64,000 nucleotides of DNA from Lamellibrachia columna (Eukaryota > Annelida > Polychaeta > Sabellida > Siboglinidae), in contig OY759266.1 of NCBI GenBank assembly GCA_963662155.1, forward strand, positions 4,261,526 to 4,325,525, given 5' to 3'. Positions 21,801 to 33,485 of the stretch are shown here, one piece after another. The position numbers were made by a program, and so were the translations under genes. Position 1 is the first letter of the stretch; each line of letters starts with the position of its first letter. The notes below the pieces were generated by a model that was not told where the DNA came from, ran no database searches, and was given only the letters and a program-made list of their open reading frames with translations.

Positions 21801-24800
21801 TATGCGAAACATACATGTAGTTTGAAAGAACAATGCATGTACCTCATCGGCAAGAGAAAATTAACTGTACAAATATGCTACTGAAATGGTAACCCTTACC
21901 TCGGTTTGACTTGTGAAAAATGTTGGCTGCGCCAAGAGTGGTGCCTAGTTTACTGAAAAAAAATTGCACATGAAAACACTATGCACAGCAAGACTGTAGT
22001 GACGTCATGCACGCACATGCATTGATTTCTGACAATATCGTCCACTATTTGACGATGAACTTACTCATAATCTATTATTAGGAGTAAAATTTGTTTGCTT
22101 CTTGACAACGATGTGCAGATTGTATGTAATAGAATAATTGTAGAAATGGTTAATGTCAGAAGTGCGAAATACACACATTAATTTTTGACTGCATGGAACA
22201 GTTTTAGCAGCATAGTATTGTCCACACTGTCACAACTTTTGTATAGCTTAATCATAGTTTCCCAGCTTTCTTTATAAAATGTTTTTATGATTATATGTGT
22301 ATTTTACACTTAAAAGTAGATATGTTAGTAGTTTGGCGACAATGAAAAGGTGACTATATTGGGTCACAAAATGTAACATCACCCAATTTACATTTAAAAA
22401 ACTCTCTCGTGGGTCGTGGGGATATGGAAATTTTCTTACAAAACATACAATCCATGAAGTCAGTGAAAGAAGTCAGTAACTAGCAGGGTGGGCAGGTTTC
22501 TGTCATTACTTTGAATCCCCGAATTAAATTCCCACCCAAAATCAAATTCAAATCAGACATTGTTACACATCTGTACCTCAGCAGACTGATAGCACTCTCA
22601 GGCGACATCCACCCAAACCTTGGCCCACATGGGCGCCCAATTCCAAATATTACCACTTCTCCATCTAGAAATGAGCAATCCATTTCTACCAACACCCAGT
22701 CTGACAGCTCCACGCTTAGTACCCCAACACTCCACACATCACAAAATGCAGGCTTAATTTTCGCCCTAAACCCCCAAAACACTTCAACCCCCGAACGCCA
22801 CAAGAAAACCCAAGGAAACACACTTAAAGGAATTTTGATAAACACCAACAGCGTTAAGAGCATAGAAAAAGCAACCCAACTAATGGCAACTATTCAATAT
22901 AATAATCCAGACATCATATTTCTAGTTGAAACTAAATTAGATGCAAACTATGCTACATACTCTTTCCTACCACCCAACTATGAGGCCATCAGAAAGGACA
23001 GGAATGTCCATGGCGGTGGAGTCCTTATAGCCTTCCGTGACAACATTGTAGCTGAACCCCTCCAAAATTTAAACTCAAATTGTGAAATAATTTGGACAAA
23101 AATTCACTTTGCACGAAACAAATGCATATACTTTGCATCTTATTATCGACCCCCAAATGACCACCTCCAATCCCTTGAAGCTCTCCACGACTCCCTAACT
23201 AAACTATATAGATCACAAAAAACTCCCCCTAACGTAGTCATAGCTGGAGATTTTAACCTCCCTGATATCAACTGGACAAATCACCAGACTACTAATAACA
23301 GCACTGCCAGCAAGCATAACAAACTACTAGAAATAACTAACGACTTTGGGCTGCAGAACATGGTAAACGACCCCACACGCATCGCTTCTGGCAACATTCT
23401 TGACCTCATACTCACCTCAAATCCCTCCATTATCATCAACACACACACCACTCCTGGTATGAGCGATCACGAATCCGTGACCTTCAATGTCAACTTAAAC
23501 CCAGTTCGCAACAAGAAACCCCCCCACCAAGTTTATAGTTACAAATCAGCAGACTGGGACCAACTCAAAGACGACATAGACAAACTAAATCTTGAGTACT
23601 TCGACATCGACCCCAACTCACAGGATATATACATAAAATGGACCTTTTTCCGCGAACGTCTGACTACCTTGATTAACAATAACATACCTAGACGATACAC
23701 AAAAGCTAAAACCCACCTCCCCTGGATAACACGTGAACTAATTAGAATGCAGAGAAGACGAAACAAAAGTCACAAAAAGGCAAAGCAAACTGGACTAAAC
23801 AGTGACTGGGAAAAATTTAAGGAACTCCGAAAGCAAGCTACTAAAGCATTAGCAAAATCCTACAAAGACTATGTTAACAACCACATTGGAGACAGCCTGA
23901 AAACTAATCCAAAACGATTCTGGTAATTTATTAAGGCAAATAAACGAGAAAACATTGGCATCCCCACACTTCGAGTAAACGACCAACCAATAATTAATGA
24001 TCGAGATAAAGCAAATGCCCTAAACAACCAATTTAGCTCTGTATTTACCCAAGAAAAGCACCCCATCCCCCAAATAGCCTCCTCTACTTACCCCAACATC
24101 CCCCTTCTCGAAATTGGCATAGATGGCGTAATAAAGCAGCTGGAAAATCTAAACCAGAACAAAGCTACAGGCCCAGATGAACTCCCAGCCAGAGTCCTTA
24201 AAGAAACTGCAAAGCAGATAGCTCCCATCATCACCCAAATTTTCCAACAATCATACAACACAGGTAAACTTCCTAATGACTGGCTACAAGCATTAGTAAC
24301 TCCTATACACAAAAAGAGCCATAAAACTGACCCAGCTAACTACAGACCCATATCACTAACCTGCATCCTCTGTAAAGTAATGGAACATATCATCCTAAGC
24401 AACATGTGGAAACACCTGCACAAGCATAACATCATTCTCCACTTCCAACACGGATTCCAGTCGGGACTGTCTTGTGAATCTCAACTCATTGAGACAGTCC
24501 ACAACTGGATGACTGCTATGGGCAACAAGACCCAAATTGACGCAATCCTGCTTGACTTTGCTAAAGCCTTCGACAAAGTGCCTCACTTAAGTCTTCTATC
24601 AAAATTGACCTCCTACGGAATCACTGGAAACACTCAAAATTGGATCAAATCTTTTCTATCCAACCGCAAACAGAGGGTCTCAGTTAACGGTGCCCTGTCG
24701 GACATCACAGATATCACGTCTGGTGTCCCACAGGGCTCAGTTCTAGGACCTGTCCTCTTCTTACTCTACATAAATGGGAACATCAAATCTTCTATACGCC

Positions 24801-26345
24801 TTTTTGCAGATGATAGTATTATATATCGTAAAATTTCTTCCAAAACCGACCACGAATTTCTCCAAACTGACCTAAGCCAACTCCAAACATGGTCAGACAA
24901 ATGGCAAATGGAATTTAATGTATCTAAATGCGTCCACCTTCCAATAACAAACAAAACTAAACCCAGCACACACAAGTACTCGCTTTCTGGCCAGCCATTA
25001 TCCACCGTATCCAGCCACTCATACCTCAGTGTAAAATTGGATTCCAAATTAACCTGGACAAATCACGTCACTGACATAACTTCAAAATCTTCGAAATGTT
25101 TAGGCATGATTAAACGAACTCTTGGCCCATGTAAACCCGAAGTTAAGCAAACAGCCTATAACATGCTAATCCGGCCAAAACTTGAGTACTCTTCACCCAT
25201 ATGGAATCCCCACACCTTTTCACAAGTTAAAAGCCTTGAAAGAGTGCAACACTCTGCTGCCAGATTTGTTAAAAATGATTACAGACGGAACACAAATCCA
25301 GCAGATCTAATTACTGCCCTTGGATGGCCAACCCTCGAACGAAGGCGCATTATCAAACAAGCCACTACCTTCTACAAAATTCTAAACAACATTATTGAGA
25401 TCACCCCCCCCCTCCAGGCCTACTAACTCGCTCTCGATATATCTCAATACATAGCCCCCAAGTGTCGTATAAATGCAATGGTCTTTTCATTTTATCCCAG
25501 AGCCATTCGCATATGGAATATGATTCCATCAAAAATTACCAACATAAAAAACCCAAAATCATTTCAAGAAGCTATTATGGAACTCCCTTTCACCACACCT
25601 CCTCACCTAAACTGCCTTTAAAACACAGTGCTCAGCATAAACTTATCCATGGTGTGGGTATGGAGACTGTCTATGTGTGCATGTGGCAAGGCAGCGACAG
25701 TATCCATACACACAACCAACCTATTAAAATTTTTCTTTAAACATCCTATACATAAAATAAATAAAACTATCAGATAAAAACCATTTCAGCAACATTAATG
25801 ATACTAGTCTTCTAATCGAATGTACCACCCACAGCGCATGCGCATAGTCCACCACAAACTCCTGCGTTAGCCCAAGTTTGGACTGTTTGGAGTAAACCAC
25901 TTGAGACTTGAAACTAGCAGGGTGGGCAGGTTTCTGCCATTACATTACGTTTGAAAGAAGTCGGTAACTAGCAGGGTGGACAGGTTTCTGCCGTTACATT
26001 ACGTACACAGTATATTATGTAGATACTGGAAACATTGATACAATTATATTCTGTACTGCACTAATTAAAGTTCTAGTAGCATTTAACTAGTCGCACATAA
26101 TTTGCCAATCAATGACAATGTCATGTATTCCCTATTGTTGCCATTTCTGCCGGTTTATAATATTTCTGTCCGGCAGAAATACCTTTCTTCCTGCCGTCGG
26201 CAGAAAACCAACCCTGGTAAACCAACCCCTACTAGGACGTATGCCCGCCAGGCCTACCTGTCTTAGATTAAACCCAATTTAGAAATACTTACTCGGCTAT
26301 TAGGTGAGCCAATTCTGGATGGGAATTTCCAGAAAACAAAACCAT
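15835..26345 (-). CDS. PRPSAP: PRPP synthetase-associated protein (PRPSAP1/2 homologue)
   Basis: PRPSAP proteins are catalytically inactive relatives of ribose-phosphate pyrophosphokinase that bind and restrain it in the cytosolic nucleotide pathway. Minus-strand exons: 26345-26293, 21952-21900, 21257-21191, 20443-20271, 19853-19738, 19187-18977, 18288-18218, 16863-16717, 15993-15835. Phases agree and total 349 residues plus TAG (human paralogues 356-369). Family blocks: [91 protein letters not shown]. The segment between IHGE and VVGDVGG is the PRPSAP-specific insertion. The PRPP-loop position reads DDMIDDVEA instead of the active DDMADTCGT. The 4.3-kb intron 1 holds a LINE, and the intron 16864-18217 holds nested MITEs. 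Donors GTTGGT and GTGATG are weak but frame-consistent. Confidence 0.95.
16161..16397. repeat. 28-bp tandem repeat in a PRPSAP intron, about 8 copies
   Basis: Irregular units containing AATGGCAATGGCATGTAATG followed by TGTTCACG, with one shortened unit near 16,250. Confidence 0.93.
17033..17940. mobile_element. Inverted-repeat DNA element in a PRPSAP intron
   Basis: The left end CCGTATTTGACCGCGCTATC and the reverse complement of the right end ACGTATTTGACCTTATTATC share CGTATTTGACC and a following G-rich GGGCGG/GGGGGGTGGGC zone. The interior shows no transposase. The superfamily is not assigned because the target duplication is not clear. It hosts the smaller element at 17,213-17,358. Confidence 0.65.
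17213..17358. mobile_element. Nested MITE with GGGCCGGTTTCACGAAG termini
   Basis: The left terminus GGGCCGGTTTCACGAAG (17213-17229) and the reverse complement of CTTCATGAAACCAGCCC (17342-17358) match at 15 of 17 positions. The whole is 146 bp with no coding capacity, typical of a MITE. Confidence 0.75.
20831..20925. repeat. 48-bp direct repeat, 2 copies
   Basis: Two copies of a segment beginning ACCAGTGTTGGTCCTGGATG, in a PRPSAP intron. Confidence 0.85.
22463..22510. repeat. Left copy of a repeat flanking the intronic LINE
   Basis: The block GAAAGAAGTCAGTAACTAGC followed by AGGGTGGGCAGGTTTCTG abuts the LINE on its left. Similar blocks occur at 25,913-25,950 and 25,955-26,005 on its right. 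Confidence 0.75.
22511..25785 (+). mobile_element. Nearly intact non-LTR retrotransposon (endonuclease plus reverse transcriptase) in PRPSAP intron 1, antisense
   Basis: One reading frame runs about 22,511-25,621. It is broken by a TAA at 23,925 in the endonuclease-RT linker and another stop at 25,424 near the C-terminus. The N-terminus carries [11 protein letters not shown], like the degenerate 2A-type motif of many LINEs. The apurinic-type endonuclease follows: [39 protein letters not shown] and MSDHESV. The RT domain has [57 protein letters not shown] and the catalytic LFADDS. The tail HSAARFV...[10 protein letters not shown] is the usual LINE C-terminus, ending in an AATAAATAAA-rich 3' end. 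The clade looks jockey/CR1/L2-like but is not pinned down. Few disruptions suggest recent insertion. Confidence 0.93.
25913..26010. repeat. Right copies of the repeat flanking the intronic LINE
   Basis: Two consecutive copies of ACTAGCAGGGTGGGCAGGTT / ACTAGCAGGGTGGACAGGTT followed by TCTGCC and a TTACATTACG block, matching the single copy left of the LINE. Confidence 0.8.
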
Positions 26346-26868
26346 AGGGGGTGCGTTCATTTTGGCGTTTTGGTTGTCAGTGTCAGAATCCGAGACGACG
26401 TAAAAGACACTCGCTAACCAACTCTGATCTGCAAAGTGCTACCTTCGGCAGCGCGTTCCCACTGCGCATGCCTTGGCGACAAAAACTAATATGTCAGCCC
26501 CCATGCAACCTACTTTTCTGGGGTAAATTTATATTCGACACTAAATTACAATGACTACACAATGTAATGCATTCATTAGTACATCTACAAATAGCATATC
26601 ATTTATACATGCTTGCATTACATTATGTTCGCGTGGGATGACACACATGTTCTTGCATGCGTCTATTTTATCAAGCTCACTATATTCTAGACCAATCAAT
26701 GCCATTGATACAAATATTTCGCGGGAATTAACACACGTGCACTTGTTTTGATAGGCATTCGCTCGATGTTTTGCGACGTGTTTAGATCCACGAATTCGTC
26801 TTAGTCTCGCAGTTGTCTATGTCTCAGGTCGTTGTGTTCAGTTGTTGACGGTGACTTTTCATGTTATA
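26346..26868. promoter_or_regulatory. Bidirectional PRPSAP/NTHL1 promoter region
   Basis: Only 523 bp separate the divergent ATGs. The region holds TGCGCATGC near 26,463 (NRF1-like) and TTTCGCGGGAA near 26,717 (E2F-like on either strand). A full GCGCATGCGC NRF1 palindrome also sits at 25,834-25,843 inside PRPSAP intron 1. No TATA box is obvious. Confidence 0.5.
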
Positions 26869-29800
26869 ATGAGCACACGAGTGACTCGCTCGATTGCTAG
26901 TAAATTAGCCAAGAAAGTTGCCAATGTTTCGAGAGAAGCGAGTCAGGTTCCGAGTTTCTACAAACCGACACAGGAACGGAACAAGAGATCAAAGAAACGA
27001 TCCCACATAACAATTCAAGCTAAAGTTGATGACACGTACTCCTTTGATCATAACACAACTGAAACTAAAACTCCAACAAAACGTGGTGAATCGGACGGTA
27101 TTACCAGCAAGACAGCTGGGGGCGATGTTTCTGTCACAGCAACTCAGTCTAAGAAAATAAAATGGGAACCAACTTCGTGGAAACAGCAGCTACAAAACAT
27201 CAAGGAAATGAGACAGACGAAAGATGCCCCCGTTGACGTTATGGGGTGTGACAAACTCGGTGACCAAAAGGCAGATCCAGAGGTGATCACTGAATGACGA
27301 TTCAAGCACTGCTAAATGTATTTGGATTGGGTGCTTTGTATACGGTTAGGCCAAGAATGGACTGTGGAGTAACACAACTTAATTGAAGCTCATAAGATTT
27401 GATACAGTTTGATGTGGCACCATTCTATTACAGAAAGGCAGTCGTTTCACAGTCACTCAATCAAACCCTCTTCGCTCCCACTGGAGCACTAGGCATGCAA
27501 TTGTTTGGAAAGTGTTACTATTGGCATGCATACCAATAATAACAGTTTCCAAATGCTTGTCAACTGATTATTCGTGTGAAGGTCAAATACCATTAAGAAG
27601 TTTAGTAAGAGGACAGGATGCCATACACCCCATTGACCTATAATTTAAGGCTTCACAGTTCTCATAGGCCAAAGGAGCTTGAAGATTCCAATACAATTTT
27701 TTTTTAAAGATCAATGTGGTTCATGTTATCTCATCGTATTATTACACATTTTCTTTTCCCATATAGGTGTACCGCTACCAAGTTTTGCTATCTCTGATGC
27801 TTTCGAGTCAGACCAAGGATCAAGTGACATCAGCTGCAATGAAGAAGTTGCGAAGCCACGGTTGCACAGTAGACAACATCCTGAAGACATCCGACAAGAA
27901 GCTGGGTGAACTCATCTACCCTGTTGGCTTCTGGAAGGTTCAGTGAAATTCACAATATCGCATATAGTGGTATATACATATACTCTATATAGTGTAACCC
28001 ATGTAGGAAATGTAAACATGTTATATAGCCATATATTTATTAACAGCCCATAAACATATATTTCGTTATATCATTATAATTTTGGATGTGGTGAAAAGTG
28101 TAAAAATATGACTAATGCACAAGAAAAAATAGGTTTGAGGTTTTTGTAGAATATCTATAAAATACGTAGGTACTTTTATTAATTTATATTATTTTTACTG
28201 TTCTGGTAAAACCAGTATTTTTTCTAGATTTACACTGCACGTTTTTGAGGAGTTTGCACACAGTTTAGTGATTATGATGTATACACACCAGGAGTCTGTC
28301 TACGCCAAAATGCAAACTGCATAATGGTTGATACCAGATGATTTTGCATGTTTTTATCTAAGCATACTCATGTTTTTATACAAGCGTACTCATGTTTTTA
28401 TCTAAGCATACTCATGTTTTTATCCAAGCATACTCATGTTTTTATCCAAGCATACTCATGTTTTTATCTAAGCATACTCATGTTTTTATCCAAGCATACT
28501 CATGTTTTTATCTAAGAATACTCACATTTTATCTAACTATACATATGTTTCTATTGTTGTTTTATCTAAGCGTACTCATGTTTTTAGTCTCTGCATTGTT
28601 ATTTATTATTTCAGCGGAAAGTTGAATTCATTAAAAGAACAAGCAAGATCCTGAAAGATGAATACAGTAACGATATTCCTAACAGCATAAAAGCTTTATG
28701 CGCACTTCCAGGTGAGCATGTAATTACTGATTATTTTTCAGCATGACATCTGTGTACACTGTACTTTATTTAGAATCAGCATTTGCAGCCACCTACCATA
28801 GCTTTGTTACTGTCCCAAGTTAATGTGCTGATATACAACAGTGCATTTTATCTGTGTGTTTATGTCTGACCTGTGTTATTCAGTTACCATTGTACATAGA
28901 GTTATTGTTTTTTACAGCTAACAGTCACACCAAATCGTTCCTCTGGTCTATTGTTTCCAATATTATATGACTTGGTCATCACCTTATGTGCCACTCTGTG
29001 TCATTGATTCATGGACGTATGTTTCTATTGTTGTAATTGTTTTTTTTTTGTTTGGTGAATAACGTAACCACATGACACAAAGACTGTAAATAATAATATA
29101 ATTATATAAAAACTTACATTCTCAAGCTGTACTTAATGCTCTGATTGTCTTCAGGTGTAGGCCCTAAAATGGCCCATTTGGTCATGCAGTGTGCTTGGGA
29201 CACAGTGTGTGGCATTGGGGTTGACACACACGTACACAGGATCACCAACAGACTGGGCTGGGTGAGGAAAACAACCAAGCAACCAGAAGAAACCAGAGTG
29301 GCACTGGAAGATTGGTTGCCCAGGTAAATGTTGGTTGTCTTTGGCCAATCCAATAATCTAAATAGACATGCAGTAACTTTCCAGTGACTTTTGTGCAAGA
29401 TTATAGTTTTATAACTATTTTGCTAGTATCAACTATCAACTGTTGTAGGTTTCAAACTGGAAATCAGTTTTGAGTGGGGTACCACAAGGATCAGTATTAG
29501 GACCTTTATTATTCTTAATGTATATCAATGACTTGGACAATAATATAACAAGCAACTTACTGAAATTTGCAGATGACACAAAAGTGCTTAGAAGGGTTAA
29601 CAATGATGGTGATAAACAACATTTACAAAACAATCTAGAGAAATTAGTTAAATGGTCTGAGAAATGGCAAATGTTGTTCAAGTTTGGGAAATGTAAATGC
29701 CTACATACAGGACATGGGAACTTGGATGTAAACTATAAAATGGGAGATACTGTTCTGGGTACTACTGTTACTGAAAGTTTCAGAGCAGTGTGATATTGCA

Positions 29801-30644
29801 GCTTCAAAGGGTAATCAAATTCTTGGGTTGATTAGGAGAAACATAACATACTAGGAAGAAAGCTAATTATACCTCTATATAAAGCAACAGTTAGACCTCA
29901 TATACATAATTTAGGGAAATGTAAATGCCTACATACAGATGGGAGATACCGTTCTGGGTACTACTGTAAAAGAAAAGGACTTAGGAATAACAATAAGTGC
30001 TGATATGAAAGTTTCAGAGCAGTGTGGTATTGCAGCTTCAAATGGTAATAAAATTCTTTGATTGATTAATAGAATATAGCATACAAGGAAAAAAAAGGTA
30101 ATTATACTTCTGTATAAAGCAATAGTTAGGTTTCATTTAGAGTACTGTATACAAGCTTGGGGACCATATTGTAAGAAGGATATAGATACACTTGAAAGAA
30201 TACAGAGGGGAGCAACTAAAATAATTCCAGAACCGAGAGACCTTAGCTATGAAGAACGACTGAAAGAATGTGGTTTAACAACCCTAGAGAAAAGGTGGTT
30301 AAGAGGACATCAGATTGAAGTTCTTAAGATATTGAATGAGTATGAAAATATTGATAGAAATAGTTTTTCCTCAAGAAAGAAAGAACTTGAGGACATGAGG
30401 TAACATTAGTCAGACATGGGGTCAATTCCGTTTTGTCAATTCCAATTCCAGTTAATTCAAAATCCAATTCCGCCTTGCAAAAATCAATTCCAATTCCAGA
30501 TTGTCAAATCCAACTTTTCAAATCCTAGGCTAAGGAAAAATTCAAATCCAATTCGTTTTAACACAGTTTTATTTGTACTTGAAATCATGTGTGCACAATC
30601 ATATTTAATCAGATATGATTAACAAATTAACTATTGTTCATTCA

Positions 30645-30725
<81 letters not shown>

Positions 30726-33485
30726 AGGTTTGCTATACAAAAACTTAAAAAATGGCATTCAGCCATTTGATTTGTACTTTCTGCTGTGACACCTCTCCTG
30801 GATTTTTGCTAACCAGACATTTTGGACAGCCCTGGACAGTTGAGTCGTTAATCTGAGTTTTGAACAGTTTCCCCCTGTTTATATCAGTTGTAGTATCATT
30901 GATAATTCATAAAATTTACTGTAAACTTTGAGTTTTCAACATCCTAATCACCAACATGTATTCTCCATGAGGAAATAAACCTTGTCCACTGAGAAACAAA
31001 ATGAGATAAGGTCTGAATGGTCTGACTTTGGTTTTACTGTCTGTTACAGTAACTTAGAATTTGTTTTTGATGCAAATGCTTGATCATATTGTTCTTGTTC
31101 ACAATGTTTCAAAAACAGAGTAGACAGTGTATATGCTATAATGTTGACAGCTTCCTGGCTGTTACCAGATTCAGGGTGACATACTAATAGCAGACAAATA
31201 TAATTTTAATAGTAAATTTAAGGGGTTAAAGATTAACAGTATCGAGTCAATAATTTCAACAAAATCAATTCTAATTAAAACAAATAAATTCAAATTCCAA
31301 CAATTCCAACTGACTTTCAAAAATCATTCCAATTCCGGAATTGAATTGACCCCATGCCATGTCTGACATTTGTATATGATCAGTGTACTGTAGATTGGAT
31401 ATCAGGAAGTACTCGTTCTCACAGAGGACAATCAATGAATGGAACAAATTATCTACAGATTGTGTAACTGCTAGCTTGACACATATCTCAGGAGGGCGGA
31501 TTACATATAGATTAAAAAATGTTGGACTCTCAGTAAGCAAATGGCTTCATTGTCCAGGAGCGAGATTTAGTGGTCGCCCGGTCGCCAATGCAATGGCTCC
31601 CAAATGCAAAACTGGCTTCGTGCGACTTAAATATTTGACCACAGTAGCCTGCATGGCTACTCGAAATATTTACGGAGCTACAATATTTTGGACCCAGCAA
31701 AAATAAACGGAATGTTAATAAACATCTCAGAAGTGTAGTCCTGGCAATCTTATGGTAACCATAAATCTTTGTGACACGTTTGACATTGTAAGAGATGTTG
31801 CCAAACCGTAGCCGAAGCGATATAAATAGGGAGAATTCATTGTATTTTTAATCAACCACATCGACGCTCAACATGTAACTGAATGGTCATTCTACATTGA
31901 AATAACCGGTCATGTTAACAGTCTTGGTGCCGCGTGACGCCACTTTTATATATACTAGAAAAAATGCCCGTCCCCAGGACGGGATTACATGGTAGTTTAT
32001 ACGTGACAGTCATGGCAGAAATGTTTACCAAATGCCTCGGCTCAGGCCAATATGCCATCAATACGCTCGAACGTATTAACAGAAACAACCGCGTCACACA
32101 CGTGATGCAATACTCATTGCATGTTCAAAATGTAGAAAGTGGCGTGAATTTAGACCCATGGGGCATGGATACTTGTGTTGGTTGTAGAATATCTGCTTTC
32201 TACTGTCGCAGACCTCGAGCCAATACGTGGGTGCATGCTTTGTACTATAATAATATAAACCGCCCATATGACGATACATACTCTCAACCGATTTACGTAC
32301 CGAAGTATTCACCGCGGTGCGCGTGGTTTCTGCGATTGTTTTACGCAGCGAACATTTGATTTACCATAAAAAAACACAAAGAACCCTTGATATATGGGGT
32401 ATTTTGAAAAAATAAAGGCGTTACGTTTCATTCATTCATTGTTGGGGTCGTAGATTAATCCCTGAAAGTTTGGCGCCCGAGGTGCAAGTCGTCTAGGAGG
32501 AAAACGTGAACATAACCACATATAAACATACATACATACATAAATACACACATGCGCGGAGCGCTTCTGGTGAATTAATCGGGAACCTGGTTAAAGTTTC
32601 TCTAGGGTAGGGTAAAATTAGGTACCGTAAAAATCAGCAAAACTGTTCAGTTCACAGGACCTGATGTCCTGTGACGCTTGGAAACTTCGCGTAGTCTGTT
32701 GGTGTACCATGTTATGAAGAAAAAAACAACCTGTGTATAATTGTACACTGTATTTTATTCAGTATTATGTATCACATTCTATTGACCCTGTCTTGAAAAT
32801 AAATGTTTCAAAACTGTTTGTTTTTGTTGTTTTATATTTGTCGTTGATGTCATTCATACATTTTATCTTTAAAGTATTTACTTTCTATCATCAAAGTATT
32901 GCTTAGCAAGTGGGCTACCTAAGAAGCTGTCGGGCTACTTCACTTTGCAAGGTTGGTAGCCCGACTTACTACCTTCCATGACTTGCTAAATCTCACCCCT
33001 GTTTGTCCACTTGCCATCTGGGCCTTAAAAACAAGGTTGACATATCTCAGGAGGGCGGGTTATAAGTAGATGAACATTGTTGGACTCTCGATAAGCCAAT
33101 GGCTTCCTTGTCCACTTGCCATCTGGGCCTTTGCCTTGGATGGCAATCTTGTTACTGGTAAATCTATTCGCACCCGTATAAACTTATATATAAAACATTG
33201 TATGCACTTCAATGTTCATGTGGAAATAACATGTATTGTATTTAAGTACAATTTCTTTGATGGTGTGTAAAGGCTAAAAAAGCAACTTGAACTTTTAATT
33301 ACTGTTGGTGTGATATTGTTTCTGTTGTTGTTTATAGAGAGTTCTGGGACGAGATCAACGGGCTGCTGGTTGGATTTGGTCAACAAACATGTTTGCCTGT
33401 GAATCCAAGATGTGCAACATGTCTCAACAGGGACATCTGCCCCTATGGAAGAAAAACGACCCATGGAAAGAAAGACAGTGGATGA
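26869..33485 (+). CDS. NTHL1: Endonuclease III-like DNA glycosylase NTHL1
   Basis: NTHL1 removes oxidised pyrimidines and nicks the abasic site in base-excision repair (nucleus and mitochondria). Exons: 26869-27282, 27767-27937, 28615-28711, 29155-29323, 33338-33485. GT-AG phases agree, giving 332 residues (human 312). The N-terminus is basic (KRSKKR). Then come [17 protein letters not shown] and [28 protein letters not shown] and the helix-hairpin-helix LPGVGPKMA with the catalytic lysine. [12 protein letters not shown] holds the catalytic aspartate. The [4Fe-4S] ligands C-X6-C-X2-C-X5-C are all present in [20 protein letters not shown]. The ATG at 26869 follows an in-frame TTG run and gives a plausible start. 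It is head-to-head with PRPSAP. The last intron is 4 kb and full of transposon debris. Confidence 0.96.
28346..28590. repeat. 22-bp minisatellite in an NTHL1 intron
   Basis: About ten units of the type CATGTTTTTATCTAAGCATA plus CT, with CTAAG/CCAAG variants and decay toward the right end. Confidence 0.95.
30411..31365. mobile_element. hAT-like non-autonomous DNA element (955 bp)
   Basis: The ends read CAGACATGGGGTCAATTCCG and, reverse-complemented, CAGACATGGCATGGGGTCAA, sharing CAGACATGG and GGGGTCAATTC. The flanks are ACATTAGT (30403-30410) and ACATTTGT (31366-31373), an 8-bp target duplication with one mismatch as expected for hAT. Subterminal DNA is rich in CAATTCC words on both sides. 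There is no transposase. It interrupts the LINE precisely between RGHEVTLV-type and [13 protein letters not shown] coding sequence. Confidence 0.88.
30645..30721. repeat. (TA)n microsatellite inside the hAT-like element
   Basis: About 38 uninterrupted TA dinucleotides. Confidence 0.98.
31700..32510 (+). other. Possible LTR followed by a primer-binding-site-like motif; unrecognised 141-aa ORF inside
   Basis: TATAAATAG occurs at about 31,819 and AATAAA at about 32,411. Then comes GGGTCGTAGATTAATCCCTG and TTTGGCGCCCGAGGTG near 32,474. TGGCGCCCGA is the usual start of a lysine-tRNA primer-binding site in LTR elements. The same GGGTCGTAGA...CCCTGA.AGTTTGGCGCC string recurs at 61,724-61,757. An open frame at 31,934-32,359 has no family I recognise. 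The assignment is tentative because no gag/pol was found. Confidence 0.35.
33000..33160 (+). repeat. LINE 3'-tail (family T), near-consensus copy
   Basis: CTCAGGAGGGCGGGTTATAA, TTGTTGGACTCTCGATAAGC and CTTCCTTGTCCACTTGCCAT appear in order. A second partial tail (GTCCACTTGCCATCTGGGCC) sits just upstream at 33,003. It lies about 180 bp before the last NTHL1 exon. Confidence 0.8.

Larger units (their letters stand above)
29450..31560 (+). mobile_element. 5'-truncated LINE (reverse transcriptase), split by a hAT-like MITE, in the last NTHL1 intron
   Basis: The sequence starts inside the RT domain with [20 protein letters not shown] and [11 protein letters not shown]. Downstream frames give typical RT C-terminal segments ([34 protein letters not shown]). 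A block of about 200 bp around GGGAAATGTAAATGCCTACA is present twice (from 29,687 and 29,917). The coding end resumes after the MITE at 31,378 with [20 protein letters not shown] and runs into the family-T 3' tail (31,484-31,560). Many frameshifts and stops make it a dead copy. The clade is CR1/jockey-like. Confidence 0.88.

Noticed and set aside
31934..32359. 141-codon open frame as a gene
   Set aside because: No recognisable family and no clear splice context; it sits in possible LTR-type sequence, so it is only mentioned there.
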